Made by a program: the position numbers and the translations under genes. This document shows positions 27,127-35,591 of a stretch of DNA of 64,000 nucleotides, in pieces. The notes under the pieces were generated by a model that did no database searches, was not told the origin of the DNA, and was given only the letters and a program-made list of their open reading frames with translations. Source of the DNA: Clostridium sp. C105KSO13 (GTDB lineage Bacteria; Bacillota; Clostridia; Lachnospirales; Lachnospiraceae); the NCBI RefSeq assembly GCF_001517425.1, contig NZ_FBWL01000168.1:62001-126000 (forward strand), written 5' to 3'. Position 1 is the stretch's first letter. The number at the start of each line of letters is the position of its first letter.

Positions 27127-28182
27127 TTATATTAAGTTTCTTTCAAGCTTTACTGGGTCCCCACGGGATACTACTACCTGATACCCGATGCGCTTCATAC
27201 GGTTTTCCATGCACGCCCGGCATTCTGCGGCCTCATCCCCGGTACAGATTTTGTTGTCGTAGAGCAGGTAGTCTTTTCTTACTTCTGTCGGGGAAAGATT
27301 AGGCATCACTACATTTGCCCCGGCTAAAATTCCTTTTTCTCTGCCATCGGGGGCGATAGTGCCAAGAGCCGTAGTGGCGGGGAGCAGCACACTGGGCAGC
27401 ATCAGCCGGATAAGTCCCAGCATAAATAAAGTCAGTTCCAGGGTTCCCGGAGGACTTTTGGCAAAAGGAGTTTCGTGGTGGGGAATAAATGGTCCGATTC
27501 CTACCATCTGAGGGTTCAGTTCTTTTAGGAAAAGCATATCATCTGCAAGGTTCTCAGGTGTCTGAAAAGGCGAACCAACCATAAATCCCGTTCCTACCTG
27601 ATAGCCAATAGCTTTCAAATCCCAGAGACATTGACGGCGGCGTTCGGCTGAAAGTGACTTTGGATGGAGCCTGCCATAATGTCCTGCATCATATGTTTCA
27701 TGCCGTAGAAGATAGCGCTCTGCCCCTGCGTCGAAAAGGAGTTGATAACTTTCATAAGAACGCTCCCCCAGTGAAAGGGTAATAGCACAGTCCGGAAAAC
27801 ATTTTCGGATATTTTGCACGATATCCGTCATAATGCCATCGGTGTAGTACCCATCCTCCCCACCCTGCAGCACAAAGGTGCGAAAGCCAAGCTCATATCC
27901 CTTTTTGCAGCAGCTAAGTATCTGTTGCCGGGATAATCTGTACCGGTGTGCGTTTTCATTACCTTTCCGGATACCACAGTAAAAGCAGTCATTTTTACAA
28001 TAATTTGTAAACTCAATCAGGCCCCGGATGTAGATGTCATTCCCGTAAAAGGTATGCCGGATATCCCGGGCTCTTTCGAATAAGTACTCGGTGGTGTCGG
28101 GCGTACGGCCCCGGATGAGAGATGACCATTCTTGTTTGGACAGGGAATGGGTCTCTTCTAGTTTGTCAATAAGCTTTTTCAT
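27127..28182 (-). CDS. hydE: [FeFe]-hydrogenase maturation radical SAM enzyme HydE
   Basis: Radical SAM enzyme of H-cluster assembly, belonging to the BioB-like branch. It has 351 residues starting MKKLIDKLEETHSLS. The SAM cluster motif is CKNDCFYC (about 63-70), followed by VLQGGEDG. The ATG at 28182 is preceded by GAGGAAAG; an in-frame extension of 60 residues upstream would overlap the regulator gene and is rejected. Second gene of the operon. Confidence 0.94.
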   Translation of the reverse strand: MKKLIDKLEETHSLSKQEWSSLIRGRTPDTTEYLFERARDIRHTFYGNDIYIRGLIEFTNYCKNDCFYCGIRKGNENAHRYRLSRQQILSCCKKGYELGFRTFVLQGGEDGYYTDGIMTDIVQNIRKCFPDCAITLSLGERSYESYQLLFDAGAERYLLRHETYDAGHYGRLHPKSLSAERRRQCLWDLKAIGYQVGTGFMVGSPFQTPENLADDMLFLKELNPQMVGIGPFIPHHETPFAKSPPGTLELTLFMLGLIRLMLPSVLLPATTALGTIAPDGREKGILAGANVVMPNLSPTEVRKDYLLYDNKICTGDEAAECRACMENRMKRIGYQVVVSRGDPVKLERNLI

Positions 28183-28207
28183 AGTCTTTCCTCGCAAAAA
28201 TGAACTG

Positions 28208-28468
28208 TTACTTTGTTTTAGAATAGATGGTTTTTGTGCTGATTCCGGACAGCATCCCCAGTTTTCCGGAGAGAGCACTAATAACATCGTTTGGCGCATC
28301 CATTGCGATACTGATAATGGAAATGTTTTTCTCACGATAAGGAATTCCCATTCTGCCAACAATATATTGACGGTACTCGCTAAGCAAGTGGTTCAGTTCA
28401 TCCACGTGATCTGTACTGCTGAGAATGATGCCTATCAGAGCAATTCTTGAATCCTTTTCTATATTCAT
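28208..28468 (-). CDS. TM1266-family hydrogenase-system regulator (ACT-like)
   Basis: An 86-residue ACT-like protein that opens the hyd maturation operon. EKDSRIALIGIILSSTDHVDELNHLL and YIVGRMGIPYREKNISIISIAMDAP, with SGKLGMLSGISTKTIYSK at the end, are typical of the small 'iron-only hydrogenase system regulator' family (NikR C-terminal-like fold). How it works is not established. Its place directly before hydE is the usual context. Confidence 0.87.
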   Translation of the reverse strand: MNIEKDSRIALIGIILSSTDHVDELNHLLSEYRQYIVGRMGIPYREKNISIISIAMDAPNDVISALSGKLGMLSGISTKTIYSKTK

Positions 28469-28489
28469 AACGCCTCCTTAAATTTACTG

Positions 28490-28595
28490 TTCAGAAACAA
28501 GCTCGAAAACCTACGGCTTTCTTGCTGCCTGGCTCTGAACAGTCGCAAATTGTAAAACAATTCTGAAAACGGTGCTCAAAAGGGTCTGACCCCAT
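28490..28595 (-). repeat. Composite dispersed repeat (copy C plus 60-bp palindrome)
   Basis: Read on the minus strand, this is the GGGGTCAGACCC block, then GTTTTCAGAATTGTTTTACA as in copies A and B, followed directly by a 55-60 base imperfect palindrome (from TGTTCAGAGCCAGGCAGC to GTTTCTGAACAG). The palindrome part recurs at 34137-34196. Located between the start of the hyd operon and the hydroxyproline genes. Confidence 0.7.
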
Positions 28596-28984
28596 TAAAA
28601 AAGGCCTATACCGGCAGGCACAGGCTATAAAAGGTAAGAAGTTCATTATTTATATCACTGTCGCCTTTTTACTCAGGGGAGCCTTCGTAATCAGAACGGA
28701 TTTGAAGTATTATAGCACAGCTGATAATTATTGACAATAAGAGTGGAATAATGTTTCTTGTTTTGTGCATTTTGTGGAAAATGTGTTAGAATCACGATTA
28801 CATGAAAGACAGTTGTACTCAGAGTGGTTGGAAGTCCCAGATTTTGATGAGGACCGTTGGAAAGATGCTGCATCTCACTGGCGCAGAGCGCCAAATAGGC
28901 TTTTACTACTGTTTGCATGCGAAAGTAAACTTTCTCCTGTACACAGCAGCAAAAATTTGCATGGCTATTCTGTATGACAAAATC
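28596..28984. other. Intergenic region without a supported gene
   Basis: A 389-base stretch between the hyd operon and the hydroxyproline promoter. Two overlapping short reading frames (28765-28977 and 28802-29023) lack ribosome binding sites and family features. The TGGCGCAGAGCGCCA palindrome at about 28878-28892 is the only clear structure. The hyd operon promoter should lie here on the minus strand, but I could not define it. Confidence 0.5.
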
Positions 28985-29013
28985 TTGACAATAACAGGGA
29001 AATATGGTATATT
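28985..29013 (+). promoter_or_regulatory. Promoter of the hydroxyproline dehydratase operon
   Basis: TTGACA, 17 bases, TATATT, 60 bases before the activating-enzyme start. Confidence 0.78.
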
Positions 29014-29041
29014 TAGACCATAGTCGAAACGATAGTCTAAA
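29012..29041. promoter_or_regulatory. Imperfect palindromic operator after the hypD promoter
   Basis: TTTAGAC and GTCTAAA flank a partly symmetric centre (ATaGTC...GAtAgT), starting within the -10 element. Its position suits a repressor. It differs from the TTGTATACAA sites around the GntR gene, so a separate regulator is possible. Confidence 0.5.
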
Positions 29042-29072
29042 ATGATAAATGGGGGAAGTGAGGTGGAAATAT

Positions 29073-29981
29073 ATGAGTTTGATAACTGATATTCAGAAGT
29101 ATTCCATTCATGATGGAGACGGAATACGGACAACAGTTTTCTTTAAAGGCTGTAACTTAAGGTGTACGTGGTGTCACAACCCTGAGACGCAAAGCTATAA
29201 GAAGGAATTACTTTTTGATAAAGACAGATGTGTAGGCTGCGGCAGCTGTATTCCTGCCTGTCCCAGCCAGGCCATTACACTGGAAGAAGGAAAGGCTGTT
29301 ACAGACAGGAAGAAATGTACAGCCTGCGGGGAATGTGTAGATTACTGCAATTTGAATCTGCGTGAGATAGCAGGTAAGGAATACCCCGTGGATCAATTGG
29401 TAAAAGAACTCAGAAAAGATGAGATGTTTTATGAAGAATCCGGCGGAGGTGTGACATTGTCCGGCGGGGAAGTAATGATGTCAGATATAGATTATCTGGA
29501 AGAACTTGTGAAAAAGCTTCATCATCATGGCATTTCGGTCACAATAGACACATGCGGCCAGGCCCCCTATGAGAATTATGAAAGAATTCTCCCATACGTA
29601 GACACCTTTTTGTATGATATCAAGCTGATGGATTCTGAGATACATAAGCAATACATGGGAATCGGCAACGAGTTGATTTTATCAAATCTGGAAAAACTGA
29701 GCCGGGATGGAGCAAGATTATATATCCGGATTCCCACTGTAAAAGAAGTAAATGGTTCAAACGAAGCTATGAAGGCAATTATCAATTATCTTCTGGAAAA
29801 GAATATTCATGTGGCAAAGGTCAATCTGTTGCCTTATCATAATACAGGTTCTGGAAAATACATGAAAATTGGCAGGAATTATGAAGGAACTGATTTACAT
29901 GCACCGGATAAAGATGAAATGAACCATTTTGTGGAACTGTTTCAAGAAGCTGGATTCCATAATATTAAAATAGGAGGTTAA
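29073..29981 (+). CDS. Glycyl radical enzyme activating protein for HypD
   Basis: Radical SAM activase that abstracts the glycine hydrogen of the following dehydratase. The SAM cluster motif is CNLRCTWC (about residues 22-29, in the KGCNLRCTWCHNPE context). A two-cluster ferredoxin insert follows: CVGCGSCIPAC and CTACGECVDYC. About 302 residues. The ATG at 29073 is chosen because GAGGTGG lies 6 bases upstream; an ATG 8 codons earlier is less well placed. It ends 4 bases before hypD. The ferredoxin insert is normal for activases of non-PFL glycyl radical enzymes. Confidence 0.92.
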   Translation: MSLITDIQKYSIHDGDGIRTTVFFKGCNLRCTWCHNPETQSYKKELLFDKDRCVGCGSCIPACPSQAITLEEGKAVTDRKKCTACGECVDYCNLNLREIAGKEYPVDQLVKELRKDEMFYEESGGGVTLSGGEVMMSDIDYLEELVKKLHHHGISVTIDTCGQAPYENYERILPYVDTFLYDIKLMDSEIHKQYMGIGNELILSNLEKLSRDGARLYIRIPTVKEVNGSNEAMKAIINYLLEKNIHVAKVNLLPYHNTGSGKYMKIGRNYEGTDLHAPDKDEMNHFVELFQEAGFHNIKIGG

Positions 29982-29985
29982 GAAG

Positions 29986-32361
29986 ATGGAAGAAAGAGGA
30001 ATGAATGCTCGTATTAAAGCACTTAGACAATTGAGTTTGGACACACCTGCACACATTGACCTGACAAGGGCAGTCAGTGAGACCAAGACTTACAAAAAGT
30101 ACGAGGGAGAACTGTCCATACCGGAACTGCGGGCACAGGTGCTCAAAGATTACTTTGCGACAAAACAACTGTATATCGGTGAAGGTGAGCTGATCGTCGG
30201 AGAAAAGGGTGATTCACCTCAGGCATCACCTACTTTCCCGGAACTTTGCTGCCATACAATGGAAGATATGCATGTTATGAATGACAGGGATCTTATCAGC
30301 TTTAAGGTAAAGGAAGAAGACTATAGGGTACAGGAAGATACTATAATTCCGTATTGGAAGAACCGTTCTATCAGACATAAAATTATTAAAAATATGACGC
30401 CCCAATGGCAGAATGCCTATGAGGCCGGAATCTTTACTGAATTTATGGAGCAGAGAGGACCGGGACATACCGTTGGCTCTGTGAAGATTTATGAGAAAGG
30501 CTTCCTAGATTACAAGGATGACATTCAGGCTTCACTTGACAGCCTGGATTTCATGAATGATAAAGAGGCTCTTGATAAGAAAAATGAATTGAAAGGCATG
30601 ATGATTGCCTGTGATGCGATTATGATTCTTGGGGAGAGATATGCTGCTTATGCGCGCGAACTTGCGGAAAAAGAAGCAGATTCTAAGAGAAAAGAAGAAC
30701 TTCTGCAGATTGCCGCAAACTGTGATGTAGTTCCGGCACATAAACCGGAGACTTACTGGCAGGCAATGCAGATGTACTGGTTTGTTCATATGGGTGTAAC
30801 AACAGAACTGAACCCCTGGGATTCCTACAGCCCCGGGCGTCTGGATCAGCATCTGAATCCGTTTTATGAAAGAGATGTAGAAGCAGGAATTCTGGATGAT
30901 GAAAAAGCTCTGGAATTGCTGGAATGTCTCTGGGTTAAATTCAATAACCAGCCGGCTCCCCCGAAAGTAGGCATCACATTGAAGGAGAGCAGCACTTATA
31001 CGGATTTTGCCAATTTGAATACAGGCGGTATTACTCCTACAGGGGAGAATGGCGTAAATAATGTAAGTTATCTGATCCTGGACTGTATGGATGATATGAA
31101 GCTTCTTCAGCCAAGTTCAAATGTACAGATTAGCAAGAAGACACCCCAGAAGTTCCTGAAGCGTGCCTGTGAGATTTCCAGAAAAGGCTGGGGCCAGCCG
31201 GCATTCTACAATACAGACGCAATTGTACAGGAGCTGTTAAATGCAGGAAAATCCCTAGAGGATGCAAGGCGAGGCGGAACAAGTGGTTGTGTTGAGACAG
31301 GAGCATTCGGAAATGAAGCTTATATCCTGACGGGGTACTTTAATATTCCCAAAATCTTTGAGCTGACCTTGAATAATGGTTATGACAAAGTAGGAAAAAA
31401 ACAACTCGGACTGAAACTGGGCTGCGCTGCAGACTTTAAGACATACGATGAACTATTTGACGCATTTAAGAAACAGTTGAAGTATTTCATTGATGTGAAG
31501 ATTCAGGGAAGCAATGTAATCGAAAAGATTTATGCAGAAAATATGCCTGCACCTTTCCTTTCCATCATTACCAACGATTGTATTTCAAAAGGCAAGGATT
31601 ACAACGGGGGCGGAGCAAGATACAATACAAAATATCTGCAGGGCGTAGGTATCGGTACAATTACAGATTGTCTGGCAGCTATTAAATATAATGTATATGA
31701 TAAGCAGACATTTACGATGGATGAGCTGATGCAGGCTTTGGATGATAACTTTGAAGGCCATGACAGAATTCTGAATCTGGTACGCAATAAGACACCGAAG
31801 TACGGCAATGACGATGACTATGCAGATGATATTATGAGATCTGTATTTGAGTTTTATAGAAATGAAGTGACGGGCAGACCGAATATGCTGGGCGGGCAGT
31901 ACAGAATTAATATGCTTCCAACTACATGCCACGTTTATTTCGGAGATGTAATGATGGCCAGTGCAAATGGGCGTCTTGCGCATAAACCAGTATCAGAAGG
32001 GATTTCCCCAGAAAAGGGTGCAGATACCAATGGACCCACAGCAGTTGTGAAATCCTGCGCAAAAATGGATCATCTCCAGACCGGCGGTACTTTGCTGAAC
32101 CAGAAATTTACACCGAGCGTTGTAGCCGGTGAGGGAGGACTGGAACAGATGGCAAATCTGGTGCGCACCTATTTCAATATGGACGGACACCATATTCAGT
32201 TCAATGTTATTGATAAAGAGACATTGATTAATGCACAGAAATATCCGGAGGATTATAAAGACCTGATTGTCCGCGTGGCAGGATACAGCGATCATTTTAG
32301 AAATCTGAGCAAAACGCTGCAGGATGAGATTATAGAGAGAACAGAACAAAGCTTTAATTAG
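29986..32361 (+). CDS. hypD: trans-4-hydroxy-L-proline dehydratase (glycyl radical enzyme)
   Basis: A 791-residue glycyl radical enzyme. HypD removes water from trans-4-hydroxy-L-proline to give pyrroline-5-carboxylate. The thiyl/base motif GTSGCVETG puts Cys at 435 and Glu at 437, and the radical loop RVAGYSDHF puts the radical Gly at 766; these match the C434/E436/G765 positions known from C. difficile HypD with an offset of one. The choline-lyase, diol-dehydratase and pyruvate formate-lyase motifs are absent. The downstream pyrroline-5-carboxylate reductase gene supports the call. AGGAGG lies 8 bases before the ATG. Confidence 0.92.
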   Translation: MEERGMNARIKALRQLSLDTPAHIDLTRAVSETKTYKKYEGELSIPELRAQVLKDYFATKQLYIGEGELIVGEKGDSPQASPTFPELCCHTMEDMHVMNDRDLISFKVKEEDYRVQEDTIIPYWKNRSIRHKIIKNMTPQWQNAYEAGIFTEFMEQRGPGHTVGSVKIYEKGFLDYKDDIQASLDSLDFMNDKEALDKKNELKGMMIACDAIMILGERYAAYARELAEKEADSKRKEELLQIAANCDVVPAHKPETYWQAMQMYWFVHMGVTTELNPWDSYSPGRLDQHLNPFYERDVEAGILDDEKALELLECLWVKFNNQPAPPKVGITLKESSTYTDFANLNTGGITPTGENGVNNVSYLILDCMDDMKLLQPSSNVQISKKTPQKFLKRACEISRKGWGQPAFYNTDAIVQELLNAGKSLEDARRGGTSGCVETGAFGNEAYILTGYFNIPKIFELTLNNGYDKVGKKQLGLKLGCAADFKTYDELFDAFKKQLKYFIDVKIQGSNVIEKIYAENMPAPFLSIITNDCISKGKDYNGGGARYNTKYLQGVGIGTITDCLAAIKYNVYDKQTFTMDELMQALDDNFEGHDRILNLVRNKTPKYGNDDDYADDIMRSVFEFYRNEVTGRPNMLGGQYRINMLPTTCHVYFGDVMMASANGRLAHKPVSEGISPEKGADTNGPTAVVKSCAKMDHLQTGGTLLNQKFTPSVVAGEGGLEQMANLVRTYFNMDGHHIQFNVIDKETLINAQKYPEDYKDLIVRVAGYSDHFRNLSKTLQDEIIERTEQSFN

Positions 32362-32370
32362 ATAATAAGA

Positions 32371-32406
32371 GAAACTGCGCGGGGCTACCTCAGCGCAGTT
32401 TCTTTT
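32371..32406. terminator. Bidirectional terminator between hypD and gntR-type gene
   Basis: GAAACTGCGC pairs with GCGCAGTTTC across a 12-base loop, followed by TTTT on the plus strand and preceded by A-rich sequence. It overlaps the 3' end of the converging regulator gene. Confidence 0.8.
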
Positions 32407-33020
32407 CCGGTTGTGAAATGATCATCTCTCAGAATAGCGTATGCTGCGTTGTAATTATTTTCGCGCATGTAGAGAACCATTCTTTTTAAATTTTCGTTAG
32501 TTTGTGGGATATCCATCCCGTGTTTTACGGAATTCTGTCCCATGCGGATAAGCTCCGACATGTTGTTTTCATAAATACGATTGATACGTTCATTGTCAAA
32601 AACGTGAATGATTTCTAAATGCATATTTGTATCTGCCAGTTCCCACTGATAAATATCATTTGCTGTGGCACACATGCGTACAACCTTCTCTTCAATCCGA
32701 TAGGAGAATTCTTCATACCGGTCTGTGATAAATATATACCGAAAAGCGCTGCTTTCTAATAACTCCCGGAGCTGGTAGATTTCTGCGACATCTTTGGCTG
32801 TTATCGGCTTTACTGTCATTGATTTATAATAGCCTGAAACAATCAGCCCTTCAGCCTGAAGCAGCTTAACCGCGGCGCGGACCGGACTGCGGCTCATATT
32901 CAGATCGGATGTGAGTTTGGCTTCTGTCAGCTGGGAACCCGGCGGATAGGTTAAATTTAATATATTTGTGCGGATGGCTTCATACGCCTGATCCATAAGA
33001 GAAATATGTTTTTCTGCCAT
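32385..33020 (-). CDS. GntR-family (FadR/FCD) regulator
   Basis: A 211-residue regulator with an N-terminal winged helix (LTEAKLTSDLNMSRSPVRAAVKLLQAEGLI) and an all-helical FCD effector domain containing LRELLESSAFR and later His residues that bind metal or ligand in this family. The start follows GAGGTAA; an in-frame 14-codon extension is rejected. Located between hypD and proC, with TTGTATACAA sites in its own promoter region and at the proC promoter, so it probably controls proline/hydroxyproline metabolism and itself. Confidence 0.88.
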   Translation of the reverse strand: MAEKHISLMDQAYEAIRTNILNLTYPPGSQLTEAKLTSDLNMSRSPVRAAVKLLQAEGLIVSGYYKSMTVKPITAKDVAEIYQLRELLESSAFRYIFITDRYEEFSYRIEEKVVRMCATANDIYQWELADTNMHLEIIHVFDNERINRIYENNMSELIRMGQNSVKHGMDIPQTNENLKRMVLYMRENNYNAAYAILRDDHFTTGKETALR

Positions 33021-33033
33021 AATATTACCTCGA

Positions 33034-33062
33034 TTGTATACAAAATTACTTGCTGTATACAA
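33034..33062. promoter_or_regulatory. Two GntR-type operators upstream of the regulator gene
   Basis: TTGTATACAA (33034-33043) and CTGTATACAA (33053-33062), 19 bases apart, just upstream of the GntR-type start. Perfect or nearly perfect palindromes; autoregulation is inferred. Confidence 0.6.
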
Positions 33063-33123
33063 AGTATATAGGAAAAAGAGGGGAATTGCAATATGGAAAA
33101 ATAGAAGAAAGTTGCCAAAACAA

Positions 33124-33152
33124 TTGACAAGGATTATTCAAAGTGTTATTAT
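33124..33152 (+). promoter_or_regulatory. Promoter of proC
   Basis: TTGACA, 17 bases, TATTAT, about 116 bases before the gene. Confidence 0.75.
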
Positions 33153-33200
33153 TGTATCCAACAAGAGGAAGTGTATACAATTAATATTCACATATACAAA
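33152..33200. promoter_or_regulatory. Cluster of GntR-type operators at the proC promoter
   Basis: TTGTATCCAA (33152-33161), GTGTATACAA (33171-33180) and a weaker ATATACAAA (33192-33200). The first touches the -10 element, so binding would block transcription. Same sequence family as 33034-33062. Confidence 0.6.
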
Positions 33201-33267
33201 ATAAAAAAGTGAGCAGTCCCACAAAACATAACGGGGCAGTTGATCAGGGTATAACTAGGAGGATATC

Positions 33268-34062
33268 ATGAAATTAGGATTTATCGGAACCGGTAACATG
33301 GCAAGTGCTATTATGGGCGGTATTATAAAACAAGGCATTTTTAAACCTGAGGAAATTATAGGAGCTGATGTTTTTAAGCCGAGCAGAGAAAAAGTAAAAG
33401 ACACATATGGAATTAATGTAACCGGCGATAACAGAGAGGTAGCAGAAAAGGCGGAAGTGATAATACTTTCTGTTAAGCCTCAGTTTTATGCATCCACGAT
33501 TGGAGAGATAAAAGATCTGGTAACGGAGAACACGCTGATTATTACCATTGCACCTGGCAAGACGCTTGCATGGCTTGAAGAACAGTTTGGAAAGAAGGTA
33601 AAGATAATACGGACAATGCCGAACACTCCTGCTATGGTAGATGAAGGAATGACCGCTGCCTGCTCCAATGAATCTGTGTCAGACAAAGAATTAAAATATG
33701 CTGTTGACATTCTGAGTGCTTTTGGTAAAGTAGAAGTCATACCGGAACATCTGATGGATGTGGTCGTATCTGTAAGCGGCAGCTCCCCGGCTTATGTATT
33801 TATGTTTATCGAGGCGATGGCTGATGCGGCTGTAGCGGACGGCATGCCAAGAAATCAGGCATACAAGTTTGCGGCACAGAGTGTATACGGTAGTGCCAAG
33901 ATGGTTCTGGAGACAGGCAAACATCCCGGGGAATTAAAAGATATGGTATGCTCACCCGGCGGAACTACAATTGAAGCTGTGCGTATATTGGAGAACAAAG
34001 GATTTAGAAGTGCTGTGATAGAGGCGATGAAAGCCTGCACTGAAATGTCAAGACACATGTAA
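33268..34062 (+). CDS. proC: Pyrroline-5-carboxylate reductase
   Basis: Reduces 1-pyrroline-5-carboxylate to L-proline with NAD(P)H. A 264-residue protein with the N-terminal Rossmann motif GFIGTGNMASAIMGG, MPNTPAMVDEGM in the centre and the family signature LKDMVCSPGGTTIEAVRILE near the C terminus. Next to hypD it completes the conversion of hydroxyproline to proline, which can then feed Stickland-type reduction or protein synthesis. TAGGAGG precedes the ATG. Confidence 0.95.
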   Translation: MKLGFIGTGNMASAIMGGIIKQGIFKPEEIIGADVFKPSREKVKDTYGINVTGDNREVAEKAEVIILSVKPQFYASTIGEIKDLVTENTLIITIAPGKTLAWLEEQFGKKVKIIRTMPNTPAMVDEGMTAACSNESVSDKELKYAVDILSAFGKVEVIPEHLMDVVVSVSGSSPAYVFMFIEAMADAAVADGMPRNQAYKFAAQSVYGSAKMVLETGKHPGELKDMVCSPGGTTIEAVRILENKGFRSAVIEAMKACTEMSRHM

Positions 34063-34067
34063 CTTTC

Positions 34068-34104
34068 GAGGGGCCGAACTTTTATAATAGAGTTCGGCCT
34101 CTTT
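34068..34104 (+). terminator. Terminator of proC
   Basis: GAGGGGCCGAACT pairs with AGTTCGGCCTC across a 10-base loop, followed by TTT. Confidence 0.8.
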
Positions 34105-34136
34105 GCATGTCGCTCATTTTGTGTTAAAATATATTT

Positions 34137-34196
34137 GTTCAGAACCAAACAGCGAGAAAACTATAGGATTTCGAGCCAGGTTCTCAATAGTAACAA
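34137..34196 (+). repeat. 60-bp palindromic repeat, second copy
   Basis: TGTTCAGAACCAAACAGCGA to TTTCGAGCCAGGTTCTCAAT. Aligned with the reverse complement of 28490-28550, most positions agree (TGTTCAGA.CCA..CAGC.AGAAA.C..TAGG.TTTCGAGC). The ends pair as an imperfect hairpin. A shorter relative is at 16049-16078. Confidence 0.65.
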
Positions 34197-34223
34197 CTAA
34201 AGAAAGAATAAACGGGTGAATAG

Positions 34224-34817
34224 ATGGAAGAGAAGAGTGTAAAGTCCAGAATTGTCTCTGCGGCATGGCGGTTGTTTTATGATAAGGGATATGACCAGAC
34301 TACCGTGGACGATATTATTGAATTGTCAGGGACATCGAAGGGCTCTTTTTATTATTATTTCAGCACCAAGGATGAGCTGCTTGGCACCTTATCTACTGTT
34401 CTTGATAATTATTACGATGAGTTGAACAGTACCATAGATCAGGAAATGAATAATTATGATAAACTTCTTTATCTCAACTATAAGGCACATACTATGATGG
34501 AAGAGAAGATTAATATCGATTTACTGGCATCCATGTATTCTACACAGCTGACTGCTAAAGGACACAGACACCTTCTCGACCAGAACAGAGTGTATTACCG
34601 CCTGATTGCGGGAATTGTGGAGGCGGGGCAGAAAAAGGGTGAGATAAAAAGCGACAAGTCTATCAGGGAAATTGTAAAATACTATGCCCTCTGCGAGAGA
34701 GCCCTGGTCTCAGAATGGTGCCTGAACAGAGGCGGGTATTCTCTGGGAGAATACAGTAAAGAATACATGTCGATTATGATGGAACATTTTGTAGCAGATC
34801 AAAAACCAGGCAGATAG
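34224..34817 (+). CDS. TetR-family transcriptional regulator
   Basis: A 197-residue regulator. The N-terminal helix-turn-helix is typical: SRIVSAAWRLFYDKGYDQTTVDDIIELSGTSKGSFYYYFSTKDELL. The C-terminal ligand-binding domain is helical and diverged, so the ligand is unknown. It is followed after 75 bases by nrdG on the same strand but no shared operator is visible. Confidence 0.88.
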   Translation: MEEKSVKSRIVSAAWRLFYDKGYDQTTVDDIIELSGTSKGSFYYYFSTKDELLGTLSTVLDNYYDELNSTIDQEMNNYDKLLYLNYKAHTMMEEKINIDLLASMYSTQLTAKGHRHLLDQNRVYYRLIAGIVEAGQKKGEIKSDKSIREIVKYYALCERALVSEWCLNRGGYSLGEYSKEYMSIMMEHFVADQKPGR

Positions 34818-34892
34818 ATGAGGGATGTCCCATGAAAGCTTGCTTTCTAAGGAATATTTCTCAACATTTCACATAGGGGAGGAGACGGTAAG

Positions 34893-35591
34893 ATGAACAT
34901 CCAGGGCTTACAAAAGCTTACACTGCTGGACTATCCAGAAAAGGTGGCATGCACAATTTTCACAGCAGGCTGCAATTTCCGATGCCCCTTTTGCCACAAT
35001 GCATCGCTTGTGACAGAGATAGTCCCTCTTAACAGTATACCGGAGGAGGAAGTTTTCAAATTTCTGCACAGACGTCAGGGGATTTTGGATGGGGTGTGCG
35101 TTACAGGAGGAGAGCCATTACTTCAGCCGGATATTGAGGAGTTCATCAAAAGAATAAAAGAACTCGGCTATGCAGTGAAACTGGACACAAATGGAAGCAA
35201 CAGCGCACTTCTGCGTCGTTTGGCTGAACAGGATTTATTAGATTATGTGGCTATGGATATTAAGAATGCTCCCGATAAATATGGGGAAACTATCGGAATA
35301 AATGAGTATAATCTGGAGAATATTCTGCAGAGTGTGGATTTTCTGATGTCTGGTGTTGTACCTTATGAGTTCAGAACCACGGTGGTGAGAAAACTGCACA
35401 AAAGGGAAGATTTTGCGGCAATCGGAAGATGGATCAAAGGCGCCGAGAAGTATTATCTTCAAGGGTTTGTGGATTCGGGTGATTTGATTCATCCGGGCTT
35501 GCGCGGGTACACCAAAGAGATCATGGAACAGGCACTGGAAATTGTGAAAAAGAATATCCCAAATGCGAAATTGAGAGGAATAGAATCATGA
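34893..35591 (+). CDS. nrdG: Anaerobic ribonucleotide reductase activating protein (NrdG2 type)
   Basis: Radical SAM activase that installs the glycyl radical on NrdD. A 232-residue protein; the SAM cluster motif is CNFRCPFC (about 28-35, followed by HN), and GGEPLLQPDIEEF is typical of the activase branch. The opening MNIQGLQKLTLLDYPEKVACTIF is diagnostic for the NrdG2 subgroup. It lies 8.7 kb from nrdD and overlaps the following glycosidase gene by 4 bases, an unusual context. GGGGAGGAG precedes the ATG. Confidence 0.88.
   Translation: MNIQGLQKLTLLDYPEKVACTIFTAGCNFRCPFCHNASLVTEIVPLNSIPEEEVFKFLHRRQGILDGVCVTGGEPLLQPDIEEFIKRIKELGYAVKLDTNGSNSALLRRLAEQDLLDYVAMDIKNAPDKYGETIGINEYNLENILQSVDFLMSGVVPYEFRTTVVRKLHKREDFAAIGRWIKGAEKYYLQGFVDSGDLIHPGLRGYTKEIMEQALEIVKKNIPNAKLRGIES

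Noticed and set aside
28765-29023. Two overlapping short reading frames before the hydroxyproline operon
   Set aside because: No ribosome binding site, no family features, and the second runs through the promoter and operator of the operon.
29986-32361. Reading the glycyl radical enzyme as pyruvate formate-lyase, choline lyase or diol dehydratase
   Set aside because: The active-site motif GCVETG, its positions and the neighbouring proC gene match hydroxyproline dehydratase instead.
34200-34892. TetR gene as the regulator of nrdG
   Set aside because: No palindrome was found before nrdG; adjacency alone is not enough.
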